Source: Antedon bifida (taxonomy: Eukaryota; Echinodermata; Crinoidea; Comatulida; Antedonidae). Taken from it: a stretch of 64,000 nucleotides of DNA. Shown here piece after piece: positions 51,865-64,000 of this stretch. A model generated the notes under the pieces. The model ran no database searches and had not been told where the DNA came from. It saw nothing but the letters and a program-made list of their open reading frames with translations. The stretch covers positions 22,754,001 to 22,818,000 of the forward strand of contig OY727097.1 of the NCBI GenBank assembly GCA_963402885.1, in the 5' to 3' direction. A program made the position numbers and the translations under genes. How positions within the stretch are numbered: the stretch's first letter is position 1; each line of letters opens with the position of its first letter.

Positions 51865-52049
51865 TATTCACAGAAACAAAATTGCATTCATGAACGTTTT
51901 TTGTTGGTTGTTTTTTCAAAATAGTTATTAGCTTGAAAAAAATGAGTTGGAATTGTATAGTCTTTCATAAGTGTACATTTTGTAAAAACGTAAATTTAAA
52001 AAATCAGTGATATGGCTTGATAGTTATTTTTTTTTTTGCAATATGGATG
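51865..52049. repeat. Palindromic unit 1, loop
   Basis: About 185 bp of AT-rich sequence without clear self-complementarity, containing TTCATGAACGTTTTTTGTTGG and a T-run before GCAATATGG. The same loop occurs in unit 2 at about 58888-59070, so it belongs to the unit. Confidence 0.75.
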
Positions 52050-55000
52050 GAGCAACCTATATTGAACATTTATACCAAGTATCAAATGTTTTTGAATACG
52101 AAAAGTATTTTTTATCGATGTTTTTTGTATATGTTTTTAAGCAAAATTCTATCAAAACCTGGATTTGTAATGTTAAATGATATTTATTTAAGTGCTTTGA
52201 ATACGTTGATGAAATTTGGAGGTATGAAACTTTGTTAGGAGTAGAACCAGTTTCCAGCATTGAATGTTAAAAATATGTTCATATTACTCATTAATTAATA
52301 ATAATTATTAATAAATTAATAGAAAACTAGAGAGGGCACCTTTCGACAAGAAAATGAATGTTTTTTTATGTGCGTTATTTTTCCGCTCGAGTTTATTCAA
52401 TGTACTGTAATATACACTGTTATACTATTTTATTGGAAAGTAATTATTTTTGTGTGAATCTTCTTGGAGTTGTTTGAAAGCGTATCCTTTTACTTCTTTT
52501 CTTCAGAAAACATCTAATTTAGGTCTTAAAGTGACAAATATACACCTCACACCAGATTCTGCCCACACACACTTCATCTCCTGAACTAACATAGTACAGT
52601 ATAAGTCAAAATAATTGTTTGTTAAAATTTTTTTTTATTGAAAACAATCTGCCTCAAAAAATATCATACAATAGTAACAATATCAGAAAGGTAGGTATTG
52701 TAATAATGTTTAAATTTAAAAATGTGAAAAAAAAATGAATGTTTATACATACATTACAAATGAAATATATTAACTACTAGGTTATTTTAGTAATGCATAC
52801 ACAAGTACAGAATATCAGAAATCAATGAATCATGTGTCTAAATGTGGCATTATTAGGCTAATTTGCTTTGAGAAAAACATTGATGCCATTGGCCTATACA
52901 AAAAATCAAGGCAATTAGACAAAATATTTATATAAACAATTATACTAATAATGGTAGGCATAAAATAAGTGTATATAAACTTTCCTTAAATAATAACAGT
53001 ACAGGGCCTTACCAATTTATTTAATACATAATATATGAACTATATTACACAAAAGAAATGTAAATGAATTTATAAGGACATAATTATTATCAAAACTAGT
53101 CAATATAATTAAATTCTAAACTCATTACCAGCATTATAAATAAAATTTTAAAAAGATGAGAATGCAAGTGAATATCAGATTCTTAGTCCTCATTATACAC
53201 AATAATTTTCTACTATTAGTATCACATATTAAAATATAAAACAATCATGTAGCCTTTAATGAATTTACATGGAGGTCTATTCAAATAAATTTAAATAAAA
53301 GGGTCATAATATGTCTTCGTCTCCAGTTCGTAGAAAATGAAGTTAGGATTCCATTCATTTCAACAATAAAAAATATTCAAAATATCCTGCCAGTTTGCGT
53401 TCAAGAGTACAACCTGCTTAGTTTTTAATACGAGTACTGCTTTCTATACACATAACTTTGATTTCTGCAACAACAAAAAAATCTCTGTAATAATGTACTT
53501 TAATTACTGCAATAATCTAGGTATAGATTATGTTGACCGGGCCAGTGAGAGGGCGTTCGACTGTACTACCATAAGTCCTCTAGGTGTATACAACTTACTT
53601 CTTGTCTACAAAGTGTATAGTAGTATGCTAATAGTACTATTATTAGATTAGGTAGTTGGGAGTAGATTGGAGAGATACATCTATTTATAAGAGAGTACTG
53701 TATATATGGAACTATCTGTGTTAGTTGCCTTTGTATTTTTAGTTATACTGTAATACCAATAGGTACTGTGTATTGGGATGCAATTCAACAGTTATGAATA
53801 AAAATAGTCCTATGTACTCTGTATGTTGGAGGAAATAAGCATAAGAGCAAGTCTTGACCACAGGGTGTAAGTCAGTCACTATTTTGAATCAGTAGTATGA
53901 CTTCTTAGGATTTAATTAATTTTTAAATTATCATTGTATGATCGAAAAGAAATATTATAATATCTAACTTTCTCCTTTATATAAATATATTATTTTATCC
54001 AAGGGGTTGCAAACACAAGTGTTCACATGTATTGCACCTTTGTCCTGTCTTTATGTTGTCCGTAATGTTACTGCACTAACGGGTGACCGGTAAACGAGCT
54101 TCGCTCTTACGGTTATCCATCCATATAAGTTGTTCATCTCTTATGTTCAGAAATTGAAATGGTAAATAAACTGAAACTGAAACTGTGCTTATGTGGTCCA
54201 GGTTGACGAGCCAGGAATAATGGTAGTGCCAGTATACCGTGTAGTTTAGCCTCAAGGCAATACCATGTAGCTGGAGTAGCTTGGACAAATACAGTAGAAA
54301 TTTACGAGACTTGGTGTGTGATGATTCAGTATGATAAATTTGTGCTGTGAAAGACAAAATTGTAGAATTATGAAGAAAATATTGTAAAATATAACAAGGA
54401 AATTATACTATAGTATAATTAAGGGGTAACCGTATAATAAATAATAATAAATGCAATGGCAATTACTTATATTATGTATACATTACAATATTACAAATAA
54501 ATTCATATATTATTTTATTATGATAAGGAAATCTGTTTTTGAATGAGAAAAAGCCATCCCAACCCAGATTTGAACCCAGCTATCAATAAAGCTATAAAAC
54601 AAAATAAACCATATTGTAGCCGGACTGGGTAGCGTAGACTTACTTGAGGCCTAGGCCTAGTACAATTAGCTAGAAGGATACAGGTCAACCCGTACCCATG
54701 CCAACTCGCTCGTACCCAAATTTTGGTTTACTTATCCAAAATTTTGGCTTACTCGTACCCATCATGGGCTGACTGCCTAGTAGTAGTAGTAGCCTAGCCT
54801 AAGGCAGCAGGCCCGGCCCTAGCCTACTACAACTTAAGTCTAGGCCTAGCCTAGTACTAGTAGGCCTAGGCCTAGTAGTTAACATCATACATACGCCCTA
54901 GAGCCTAGTAGTAGCTACCTAGTACTCTACTAGCTAGGCCTAGGTAGTAGCAGTATTAGTTATTGTAGTAGTATTATTGTATTGTAGTATTAGTTGTAGC

Positions 55001-55556
55001 TGTCCGGTGGTCCTTGGTCACTTGTCTAACTAGCTACGTCTAGGCTAGCTCCCCTAGTAGGCCTAGGCCTAGTACGTAGTAAAGATAATTAGTTATTCTT
55101 CAACAGTCACACAATTCAGATTCTGCCGCTGATTGTTAGTGAGCAGGGGGAGGGAGAGAAAGAGTTAGAAGAACTGAAATAAGTCGTGACGTATAATAAA
55201 CATCATACAAAATAATAATATAACTAACGAATCCGTATAATATAATAATGTTGTATGTTATAAAGTAAGGTAAATGCGTTTAATATAATACAATTATATT
55301 ATAATATAATGTATTTTATTAATAATATAATAGTAAATGTTCATAATATAATGCCAAAACCGAATAATATAATACAAAAAGTCAATAATTTGTTACATTT
55401 TTCACATAATATATTAGAAATAGATATAATATAATGCTAAAACCAAGTAATATAATGCAAAACGTATAATTCATTACAATACAATATATAATATAATAAA
55501 AAAATGATATAATAATATAATATTTTGAGTACTTCAGACAGCTGAGGCTTGCCATA
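52050..55556 (-). repeat. Palindromic unit 1, right arm
   Basis: Inverted copy of the left arm, diverged by scattered substitutions. The extra block near 53760-53945 (TACTGTGTATTGGGATGCAA ... GACTTCTTAGGATTTAATTA) has no counterpart in the left arm. Confidence 0.9.
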
Positions 55557-55562
55557 CTTCAG
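55557..55562. other. Six-base junction between palindromic units 1 and 2
   Basis: CTTCAG separates the end of right arm 1 (GCTTGCCATA) from the start of left arm 2 (TATGGCAAGC), making a second, short-spacer palindrome at the unit border. Confidence 0.85.
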
Positions 55563-58500
55563 TATGGCAAGCCTCAGCTGTCTGAAGTATTCAAAATATT
55601 ATATTATTATATCATTTTTTTATTATATTATATATTGTATTGTAATGAATTATACGTTTTGCATTATATTACTTGGTTTTAGCATTATATTATATCTATT
55701 TCTAATATATTATGTGAAAAATGTAACAAATTATTGACTTTTTGTATTATATTATTCGGTTTTGGCATTATATTATGAACATTTACTATTATATTATTAA
55801 TAAAATACATTATATTATAATATAATTGTATTATATTAAACCCATTTACCTTACTTTATAACATACAACATTATTATATTATACGGATTCGTTAGTTATA
55901 ATATTATTATTTTGTATGATGTTTATTATACGTCACGGCTCATTTCAGTTCTTCTAACTCTTTCTCTCCCTCCCCCTGTTCACTAGCAATCAGCGGCAGA
56001 ATCTGAATTGTGTGACTGTTGAAGAATAACTATACTACGTACTAGGCCTAGCCTAGGCCTACTAGGGGATCTAGCCTAGACGTAGCTAGTTAGACAAGTG
56101 ACCAAGGACCACCGGACAGCTACAACTAATACTACAATACAATAATACTACTAATGCAATAACTACTACTGCTAATACTTAGGCCTAGCTAGTAGAGTAC
56201 TAGGTAGGTTAGCTACTACTAGGCTCTAGGGGGGTTAGGGCGTATGTATGATGTTAACTACTAGGCCTAGGCCTACTAGTACTAGCCTAGGCCTAGACTT
56301 AAGTTGTAGTAGGCTAGGGCCGGGCCTGCTGCCTTAGGCTAGGCTAGGCTACTACTACTACTACTACTACTAGGCAGCCAGCCCATGATGGTTACGAGTA
56401 AGCCAAAATTTTGGATATAAGTAAACCAAAATTTGGGTACGAGCGAGTTGGCATGGGTACGGGTTGACCTGTATCCTTCTTTCTAGCTAATCGTACTAGG
56501 CCTAGGCCTCAAGTAAGTCTACGCTACCCAGTCCGGCTACAATATGGTCTATTTTGTTTTATAGCTTTATTGATAGCTGGGTTCAAATCTGGGTTGGGAC
56601 GGCTTTTTCTCATTCTAAAACAGAGTTCCTTATCATAATAAAATAATATATGAATTTATTTGTAATAGTACCTAGGCCCTAATTGCCATTGCATTTATTA
56701 TTATTAATTATATATTATACGGTTACCCCTTAATTATACTATAGTATAATTTCCTTGTTATATTTTACAATATTTTCTTTATAATTCTACAATTTTGTCT
56801 TTCACAGCACAAATTTATCATACTGTATTTGTCCAAGCTACTCCAGCTACATGGTATTGCCTTGAGGCTAAACTACACGGTATACTGGCACTACCATCAT
56901 TCCTGGCTCGTCAACCTGGACCACAAAAGCACAGTTTCAGTTTCAGTTTATTTACCATTTCAATTTCTGAACATAAGAGATGAACAACTTATATGGATGG
57001 ATAACCATAAGAGCGAAGCTCGTTTACCGGTCACCCGTTAGTGCAGTGACATTACGGACAACATAAAGACAGGACAAAGGTGCAATACATAACAAGACAT
57101 GTGAACACTTGTGTTTGCAACCCCTTGGATAAAATAATATATTTATATAAAGGAGAAAGATAGATATTATAATATTTCTTTTTTATCATACAATACATAG
57201 TACCTATTGGTATTATATCTAAAAATACAAAGGCGGCTAACACAGATAGTTCCATATATACAGTACTCTCTTATAAATAGATGTATCTCTCCAATCTACC
57301 TAATCTAATAATAGTACTATTAGCATACTACTATACACTTTGTAGACAAGAAGTAAGTTGTATACACCTAGAGGACTTATGGTAGTACAGTCGAACGCCC
57401 TCTCACTGGCCCGGTCAACATAATCTATACCTAGATTATTACAGTAATTAAAGTACATTATTACAGAGATTTTTTTTTTTTTTTTTGCAGAAATCAAAGT
57501 TATGTGTATAGAAAGCAGTACTCGTATTAAAAACTAAGCAGGTTGTACTCTTGAACGCAAACTGGCAGGATATTTTGAATATTTTTTATTGTTGAAATGA
57601 ATGGAATCCTAACTTCTTTGCAACAACTGGAGACGAAGACATATTATGACCCTTTTATTTAAATTTATTTGAATAGACCTTCATGTAAATTCATTAAAGG
57701 CTATATGTTTGTTTTATATTTTTATATGTGATAGTAGAAAATCATTGTGTATAATGAGGACTAAGAATCTGATATTCACTTGCATTCTCATCTTTAAAAA
57801 AATTTTATTTATAATGCTGGTAATGAGTTTAAAATTTAATTATATTGACTAGTTTTGATAATCATTATTTCTTTTGTGTAATATAGTTCATATATTATGT
57901 ATTGAATAAATTGGTAAGGCCCTATAGGCCTACTGTTATTATTTAAGGAAAGTTTATATACACTTATTTTATGCCTACTTAGTATTAATTGTTTATATAA
58001 ATATTTTGTCTAATTGCCTTGATTTTTTGTATAGGCCAATGGCATCAATGTTTTTCTCAACGCAAATTAGCCTAATAATGCCACATTTAAACACATGATT
58101 CATTGATTTCTGATATTCTGTACTTGAGTATGCATTACTAAAATAACCAAGTAGTTAATATATTTCATTTGTAATGTATGTATAAACATTAAGTTTTTTT
58201 TCACATTTTTAAATTTAAAAATTATTACAATACCTACCTTTCTGATATTGTTACTATTTTATAATATATTTTGAGGCAGCAATAAAAAAAAATTAAAACA
58301 ATTAATTTGACTTATACTGTACTATGTTAGTTCAGGATATGAAATGTGTGTGGGCATCTGGTGTGTTGGAGGTTGGTGGTGTGAGGTGTATATTTGTCAC
58401 TTTAAGACCTAAATTAGATGTTTTCTGAAGAAAAGAAGTAAGAGGATACGCTTTCAAACAATTCCAAGAAGATTCACACAAAAATAATTACTTTCCAATA

Positions 58501-58887
58501 AAATAGTATAACAGTGTACATTACAGTACATTGAATAAACTCGAGCGGAAAAATAACGCACATAAAAAAACACTCATATTCTTGTCGAAAAGTGCCCTTT
58601 ATAGTTTTCTATTAATTTATTAATAATTATTATTAATTAATGAGTAATATGAACATATTTTTAACATTCAATGCTGGAAACTGGTTCTACTCCTAACAAA
58701 GTTTCATACCTCCAAATTTCATCAACGTATTCAAAGCACTTCAATATTAAATATCACATTTAACATAAAAAATTCGGGTTTTGGATAGAATTTTGCTTAA
58801 AAACATATACAAAAAACATCGATAAAAAATACTTTTCGTATTCAAAAACAGATGATACTTGGTATAAATGTTCACTATAGGTTGCTC
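55563..58887 (+). repeat. Palindromic unit 2, left arm
   Basis: Nearly identical to 48545-51864 by inspection. The tRNA-SINE-like part is at about 56575-56640. Small length changes occur in homopolymers and in the CTAGGCCTAG zone. Confidence 0.9.
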
Positions 58888-59070
58888 TATTCACAGAAAC
58901 AAAATTGCATTCATGAACGTTTTTTGTTGGTTGTTTTTTCAAAATAGTTATTAGCTTGAAAAAAATGAGTTGGAATTGTATAGTCTTTCATAAGTGTACA
59001 TTTTGTAAAAACGTAAATTTAAAAAATCAGTGATATGGCTTGATAGTTATTTTTTTTTTGCAATATGGAT

Positions 59071-62000
59071 GGAGCAACCTATATTGAACATTTATACCAA
59101 GTATCAAATGTTTTTGAATACGAAAAGTATTTTTTATCGATGTTTTTTGTATATGTTTTTAAGCAAAATTCTATCAAAACCTGGATTTGTAATGTTAAAT
59201 GATATTTATTTAAGTGCTTTGAATACGTTGATGAAATTTGGAGGTATGAAACTTTGTTAGGAGTAGAACCAGTTTCCAGCATTGAATGTTAAAAATATGT
59301 TCATATTACTCATTAATTAATAATAATTATTAATAAATTAATAGAAAACTAGAGAGGGCACCTTTCGACAAGAAAATGAATGTTTTTTTATGTGCGTTAT
59401 TTTTCCGCTCGAGTTTATTCAATGTACTGTAATATACACTGTTATACTATTTTATTGGAAAGTAATTATTTTTGTGTGAATCTTCTTGGAGTTGTTTGAA
59501 AGCGTATCCTTTTACTTCTTTTCTTCAGAAAACATCTAATTTAGGTCTTAAAGTGACAAATATACACCTCACACCAGATTCTGCCCACACACACTTCATC
59601 TCCTGAACTAACATAGTACAGTATAAGTCAAAATAATTGTTTGTTAAAATTTTTTTTTATTGAAAACAATCTGCCTCAAAAAATATCATACAATAGTAAC
59701 AATATCAGAATGGTAGGTATTGTAATAATGTTTAAATTTAAAAATGTGAAAAAAAAATGAATGTTTATACATACATTACAAATGAAATATATTAACTACT
59801 AGGTTATTTTAGTAATGCATACACAAGTACAGAATATCAGAAATCAATGAATCATGTGTCTAAATGTGGCATTATTAGGGTAATTTGCTTTGAGAAAAAC
59901 ATTGATGCCATTGGCCTATACAAAAAATCAAGGCAATTAGACAAAATATTTATATAAACAATTATACTAATATTGGTAGGCATAAAATAAGTGTATATAA
60001 ACTTTCCTTAAATAATAACAGTACAGGGCCTTACCAATTTATTTAATACATAATATATGAACTATATTACACAAAAGAAATGTAAATGAATTTATAAGGA
60101 CATAATTATTATCAAAACTAGTCAATATAATTAAATTTTAAACTCATTACCAGCATTATAAATAAAATTTTAAAAAGATGAGAATGCAAGTGAATATCAG
60201 ATTCTTAGTCCTCATTATACACAATAATTTTCTACTATTAGTATCACATATTAAAATATAAAACAATCATGTAGCCTTTAATGAATTTACATGGAGGTCT
60301 ATTCAAATAAATTTAAATAAAAGGGTCATAATATGTCTTCGTCTCCAGTTCGTAGAAAATGAAGTTAGGATTCCATTCATTTCAACAATAAAAAATATTC
60401 AAAATATCCTGCCAGTTTGCGTTCAAGAGTACAACCTGCTTAGTTTTTAATACGAGTACTGCTTTCTATACACATAACTTTGATTTCTGCAACAAAAAAA
60501 AAATCTCTGTAATAATGTACTTTAATTACTGCAATAATCTAGGTATAGATTATGTTGACCGGGCCAGTGAGAGGGCGTTCGACTGTACTACCATAAGTCC
60601 TCTAGGTGTATACAACTTACTTCTTGTCTACAAAGTGTATAGTAGTATGCTAATAGTACTATTATTAGATTAGGTAGTTGGGAGTAGATTGGAGAGATAC
60701 ATCTATTTATAAGAGAGTACTGTATATATGGAACTATCTGTGTTAGTTGCCTTTGTATTTTTAGTTATACCGTAATACCAATAGGTACTGTGTATTGGGA
60801 TGCAATTCAACAGTTATGAATAAAAATAGTCCTATGTACTCTGTATGTTGGAGGAAATAAGCATAAGAGCAAGTCTTGACCACAGGGTGTAAGTCAGTCA
60901 CTATTTTGAATCAGTAGTATGACTTCTTAGGATTTAATTAATTTTAAAATTATCATTGTATGATCGAAAAGAAATATTATAATATCTAACTTTCTCCTTT
61001 ATATAAATATATTATTTTATCCAAGGGGTTGCAAACACAAGTGTTCACATGTATTGCACCTTTGTCCTGTCTTTATGTTGTCCGTAATGTTACTGCACTA
61101 ACGGGTGACCGGTAAACGAGCTTCGCTCTTACGGTTATCCATCCATATAAGTTGTTCATCTCTTATGTTCAGAAATTGAAATGGTAAATAAACTGAAACT
61201 GTGCTTATGTGGTCCAGGTTGACGAGCCAGGAATAATGGTAGTGCCAGTATACCGTGTAGTTTAGCCTCAAGGCAATACCATGTAGCTGGAGTAGCTTGG
61301 ACAAATACAGTAGAAATTTATGAGACTTGGTGTGTGATGATTCAGTATGATAAATTTGTGCTGTGAAAGACAAAATTGTAGAATTATGAAGAAAATATTG
61401 TAAAATATAACAAGGAAATTATACTATAGTATAATTAAGGGGTAATTACCGTATAATATATAATAAATAATAATAAATGCAATGGCAATTACTTATATTA
61501 TGTATACATTACAATATTACAAATAAATTCATATATTATTTTATTATGATAAGGAAATCTGTTTTTGAATGAGAAAAAGCCATCCCAACCCAGATTTGAA
61601 CCCAGCTATCAATAAAGCTATAAAACAAAATAAACCATATTCATGTAGCCGGACTGGGTAGCGTAGACTTACTTGAGGCCTAGGCCTAGGCCTAGTACAC
61701 TTAGCTAGAAGGATACAGGTCAACCCATACCCATGCCAACTCGCTCGTACCCAAATTTTGGTTTACTTATCCAAAATTTTGGCTTACTCGTACCCATCAT
61801 GGGCTGACTGCCTAGTAGTAGTAGTAGCCTAGCCTAAGGCAGCAGGCCCGGCCCTAGCCTACTACAACTTAAGTCTAGGCCTAGCCTAGTACTAGTAGGC
61901 CTAGGCCTAGTAGTTAACATCATACATACGCCCTAGAGCCTAGTAGTAGCTACCTAGTACTCTACTAGCTAGGCCTAGGTAGTAGCAGTATTAGTTATTG

Positions 62001-62577
62001 TAGTAGTATTATTGTCTTGTAGTATTAGTTGTAGCTGTCCGGTGGTCCTTGGTCACTTGTCTAGGCTAGATCCCCTAGTAGGCCTAGGCCTAGTACGTAG
62101 TAAAGATAATTAGTTATTCTTCAACAGTCACACAATTCAGATTCTGCCGCTGATTGTTAGTGAGCAGGGGGAGGGAGAGAAAGAGTTAGAAGAACTGAAA
62201 TAAGTCGTGACGTATAATAAACATCATACAAAATAATAATATAACTAACGAATCCGTATAATATAATAATGTTGTATGTTATAAAGTAAGGTAAATGCGT
62301 TTAATATAATACAATTATATTATAATATAATGTATTTTATTAATAATATAATAGTAAATGTTCATAATATAATGCCAAAACCGAATAATATAATACAAAA
62401 AGTCAATAATTTGTTACATTTTTCACATAATATATTAGAAATAGATATAATATAATGCTAAAACCAAGTAATATAATGCAAAACGTATAATTCATTACAA
62501 TACAATATATAATATAATAAAAAAATGATATAATAATATAATATTTTGAATACTTCAGACAGCTGAGGCTTGCCATA
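59071..62577 (-). repeat. Palindromic unit 2, right arm
   Basis: Nearly identical to 52050-55556, including the extra block. The TAGGCCTA zone is slightly rearranged near 61680-61700 and 62055-62080. Confidence 0.9.
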
Positions 62578-64000
62578 CTGAAGTATTCAAAATATTATAT
62601 TATTATATCATTTTTTTATTATATTATATATTGTATTGTAATGAAATATACGTTTTGCATTTTATTACTTAGTTTTAGCATTATATTATATCTATTTCTA
62701 ATATATTATGTGAAAAATGTAACAAATTATTGACTATTTGTATTATATTATTCGGTTTTGGCATTATATTATGAACATTTACTATTATATTATTAATAAA
62801 ATACATTATATTATAATATAATTGTATTATATTAAACGCATTTACCTTACTTTATAACATACAACATTATTATATTATACGGATTCGTGAGTTATATTAT
62901 TATTTTGTATGATGTTTATTATACGTCACGACTTATTTCAGTTCTTCTAACTCTTTCTCTCCCTCCCCCTGTTCACTAGCAATCAGCGGCAGAATCTGAA
63001 TTGTGTGACTGTTGAAGAATAACTAATTATCTTTACTACGTACTAGGCCTAGGCCTACTAGGGGATCTAGCCTAGACGTAGCTAGTTAGACAAGTGACCA
63101 AGGACCACCGGACAGCTACAACTAATACTACAACACAATAATACTACTACAATAACTACTACTGCTACTACCTAGGCCTAGCTAGTAGAGTACTAGGTAG
63201 CTACTACTAGGCTCTAGGGCGTATGTATGATGTTAACTACTAGGCCTAGGCCTAGGCCTAGGCCTACTAGTACTAGGCTAGGCCTAGACTTAAGTTGTAG
63301 TAGGCTAGGGCCGGGCCTGCTGCCTTAGGCTAGGCTACTACTACTACTACTACTACTAGGCAGTCAGCCCATGATGAGCGAGCGAGTTGGCATGGGTACG
63401 GGTTGACCTGTATCCTTCTAGCTAATCGTACTAGGCCTAGGCCTCAAGTAAGTCTACGCTACCCAGTCCGGCTACAATATGGTTTATTTTGTTTTATAGC
63501 TTTATTGATAGCTGGGTTCAAATCTGGGTTGGGATGGCTTTTTCTCATTCTAAAACAGATTTCCTTATCATAATAAAATAATATATGAATTTATTTGTAA
63601 TATTGTAATGTATACATAATATAAGTAATTGCCATTGCATTTATTATTATTAATTATATATTATACGGTTACCCCTTAATTATACTATAGTATAATTTCC
63701 TTGTTATATTTTACAATATTTTCTTCATAATTCTACAATTTTGTCTTTCACAGCACAAATTTATCATACTGAATCATCACACACCAAGTCTCATAAATTT
63801 CTACTGTATTTGTCCAAGCTACTCCAGCTACATGGTATTTCCTTGAGGCTAAACTACACGGTATACTGGCACTACCATCATTCCTGGCTCGTCAACCTGG
63901 ACCACATCAGCACAGTTTCAGTTTCAGTTTATTTACCATTTCAATTTCTGAACATAAGAGATGAACAACTTATATGGATGGATAACCGTAAGAGCGAAGC
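62578..64000 (+). repeat. Palindromic unit 3, left arm (cut by window end)
   Basis: It begins at CTGAAGTATTCAAAATATTA, about 20 bp inside the usual arm start. The outer TATGGCAAGCCTCAGCTGT is missing on this side of the junction. It then follows the arm through the ATATTAT zone, the TAGGCCTA zone (63030-63360) and the tRNA-SINE-like part (about 63510-63560) to the window end. Near 63765-63800 it carries ATCATCACACACCAAGTCTC, a block otherwise seen only in right arms (complement at 54310 and 61325), so it is a mosaic of the two arm types. Confidence 0.85.

Larger units (their letters stand above)
48545..55556. repeat. Giant palindromic unit 1 (two arms and a loop)
   Basis: The left arm 48545-51864 reads TATGGCAAGCCTCAGCTGTC ... 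ACTATAGGTTGCTC. The right arm, about 52050-55556, reads the complement back to GACAGCTGAGGCTTGCCATA. The loop between them is about 185 bp (51865-52049). Each arm contains, from the outside in: ATATTAT-rich DNA of about 280 bp, a CTAGGCCTAG-rich zone with a TAC/GTA microsatellite, a GGGTACGAGCGAGTTGG block, a tRNA-SINE-like T-arm, and AT-rich DNA. The right arm has about 190 bp of extra sequence near 53760-53945. No reading frame looks like a real gene. Confidence 0.9.
55563..62577. repeat. Giant palindromic unit 2
   Basis: Tandem copy of unit 1 offset by about 7018 bp. The left arm is 55563-58887, the loop about 58888-59070 and the right arm 59071-62577. It shares the right-arm-specific insertion (about 60780-60965) and other arm-specific variants with unit 1. 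Differences from unit 1 are few: for example an added GGCCTA near 57926 and small changes in the TAGGCCTA zone. Confidence 0.9.

Noticed and set aside
48545..62577. Small reading frames repeated in each palindrome arm (for example near 49782-49970, 50035-50238, 52017-52260, 54076-54357)
   Set aside because: They recur only because the arms recur. They change length between copies by indels, and overlap each other on both strands with no domain.

Overview
The window is animal nuclear DNA, AT-rich and dominated by repeats. It has long introns with canonical GT/AG splice signals, several families of non-LTR retrotransposons, a solo LTR, a 5S-rRNA-derived SINE, tRNA-derived repeats, foldback elements and satellites. 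The frequent TAGGCCTAG-type words and the expanded, tandemly arranged short-prodomain caspases fit a marine invertebrate deuterostome (echinoderm most likely, hemichordate possible). That placement is inference and was not tested.

Host genes. One complete caspase gene lies on the minus strand. It has five coding exons at 34400-34312, 30288-30017, 23163-22985, 22501-22354 and 8122-7644. Intron phases (2,1,0,1) fit at every junction and yield a 388-residue protein with both catalytic residues and the S1-pocket residues. Its introns (about 4.0, 6.9, 0.5 and 14.2 kb) hold most of the mobile DNA. Head-to-tail downstream, two exons of a second caspase (6086-6016 and 5741-5464) have the same phases; its remaining exons must lie beyond the left edge.

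Layout. 1-1.69 kb: nothing recognised. 1.69-5.25 kb: decayed DNA transposon with long inverted ends. 5.46-6.09 kb: start of caspase 2. 7.64-34.4 kb: caspase 1. Its intron 4 holds tandem tRNA-like units (9.4-10.95 kb), a 5S-derived SINE (12.94-13.39 kb), a CR1-like LINE split by a solo LTR (13.43-17.6 kb), the LINE's tandem 5' monomers (17.6-18.5 kb) and a 39-bp minisatellite (18.5-20.16 kb). Intron 2 holds LINE fragments and decayed repeats. Intron 1 holds a ~145-bp tandem repeat carrying a hairpin-ended MITE. 34.85-38.63 kb: nested inverted repeats. 40.67-43.79 kb: direct repeats around a LINE fragment. 44.3-48.5 kb: gypsy-like scrap and a nearly intact LINE with one frameshift.

48.5-64.0 kb is the most unusual part. 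It is a tandem array of a ~7.0-kb unit, each unit a giant inverted repeat (two ~3.3-3.5-kb arms around a ~185-bp loop). Two full units and the start of a third are present. The arms encode no convincing protein. Same-orientation copies look much more alike than opposite arms, so the palindrome appears to have formed first and then been amplified as a unit.
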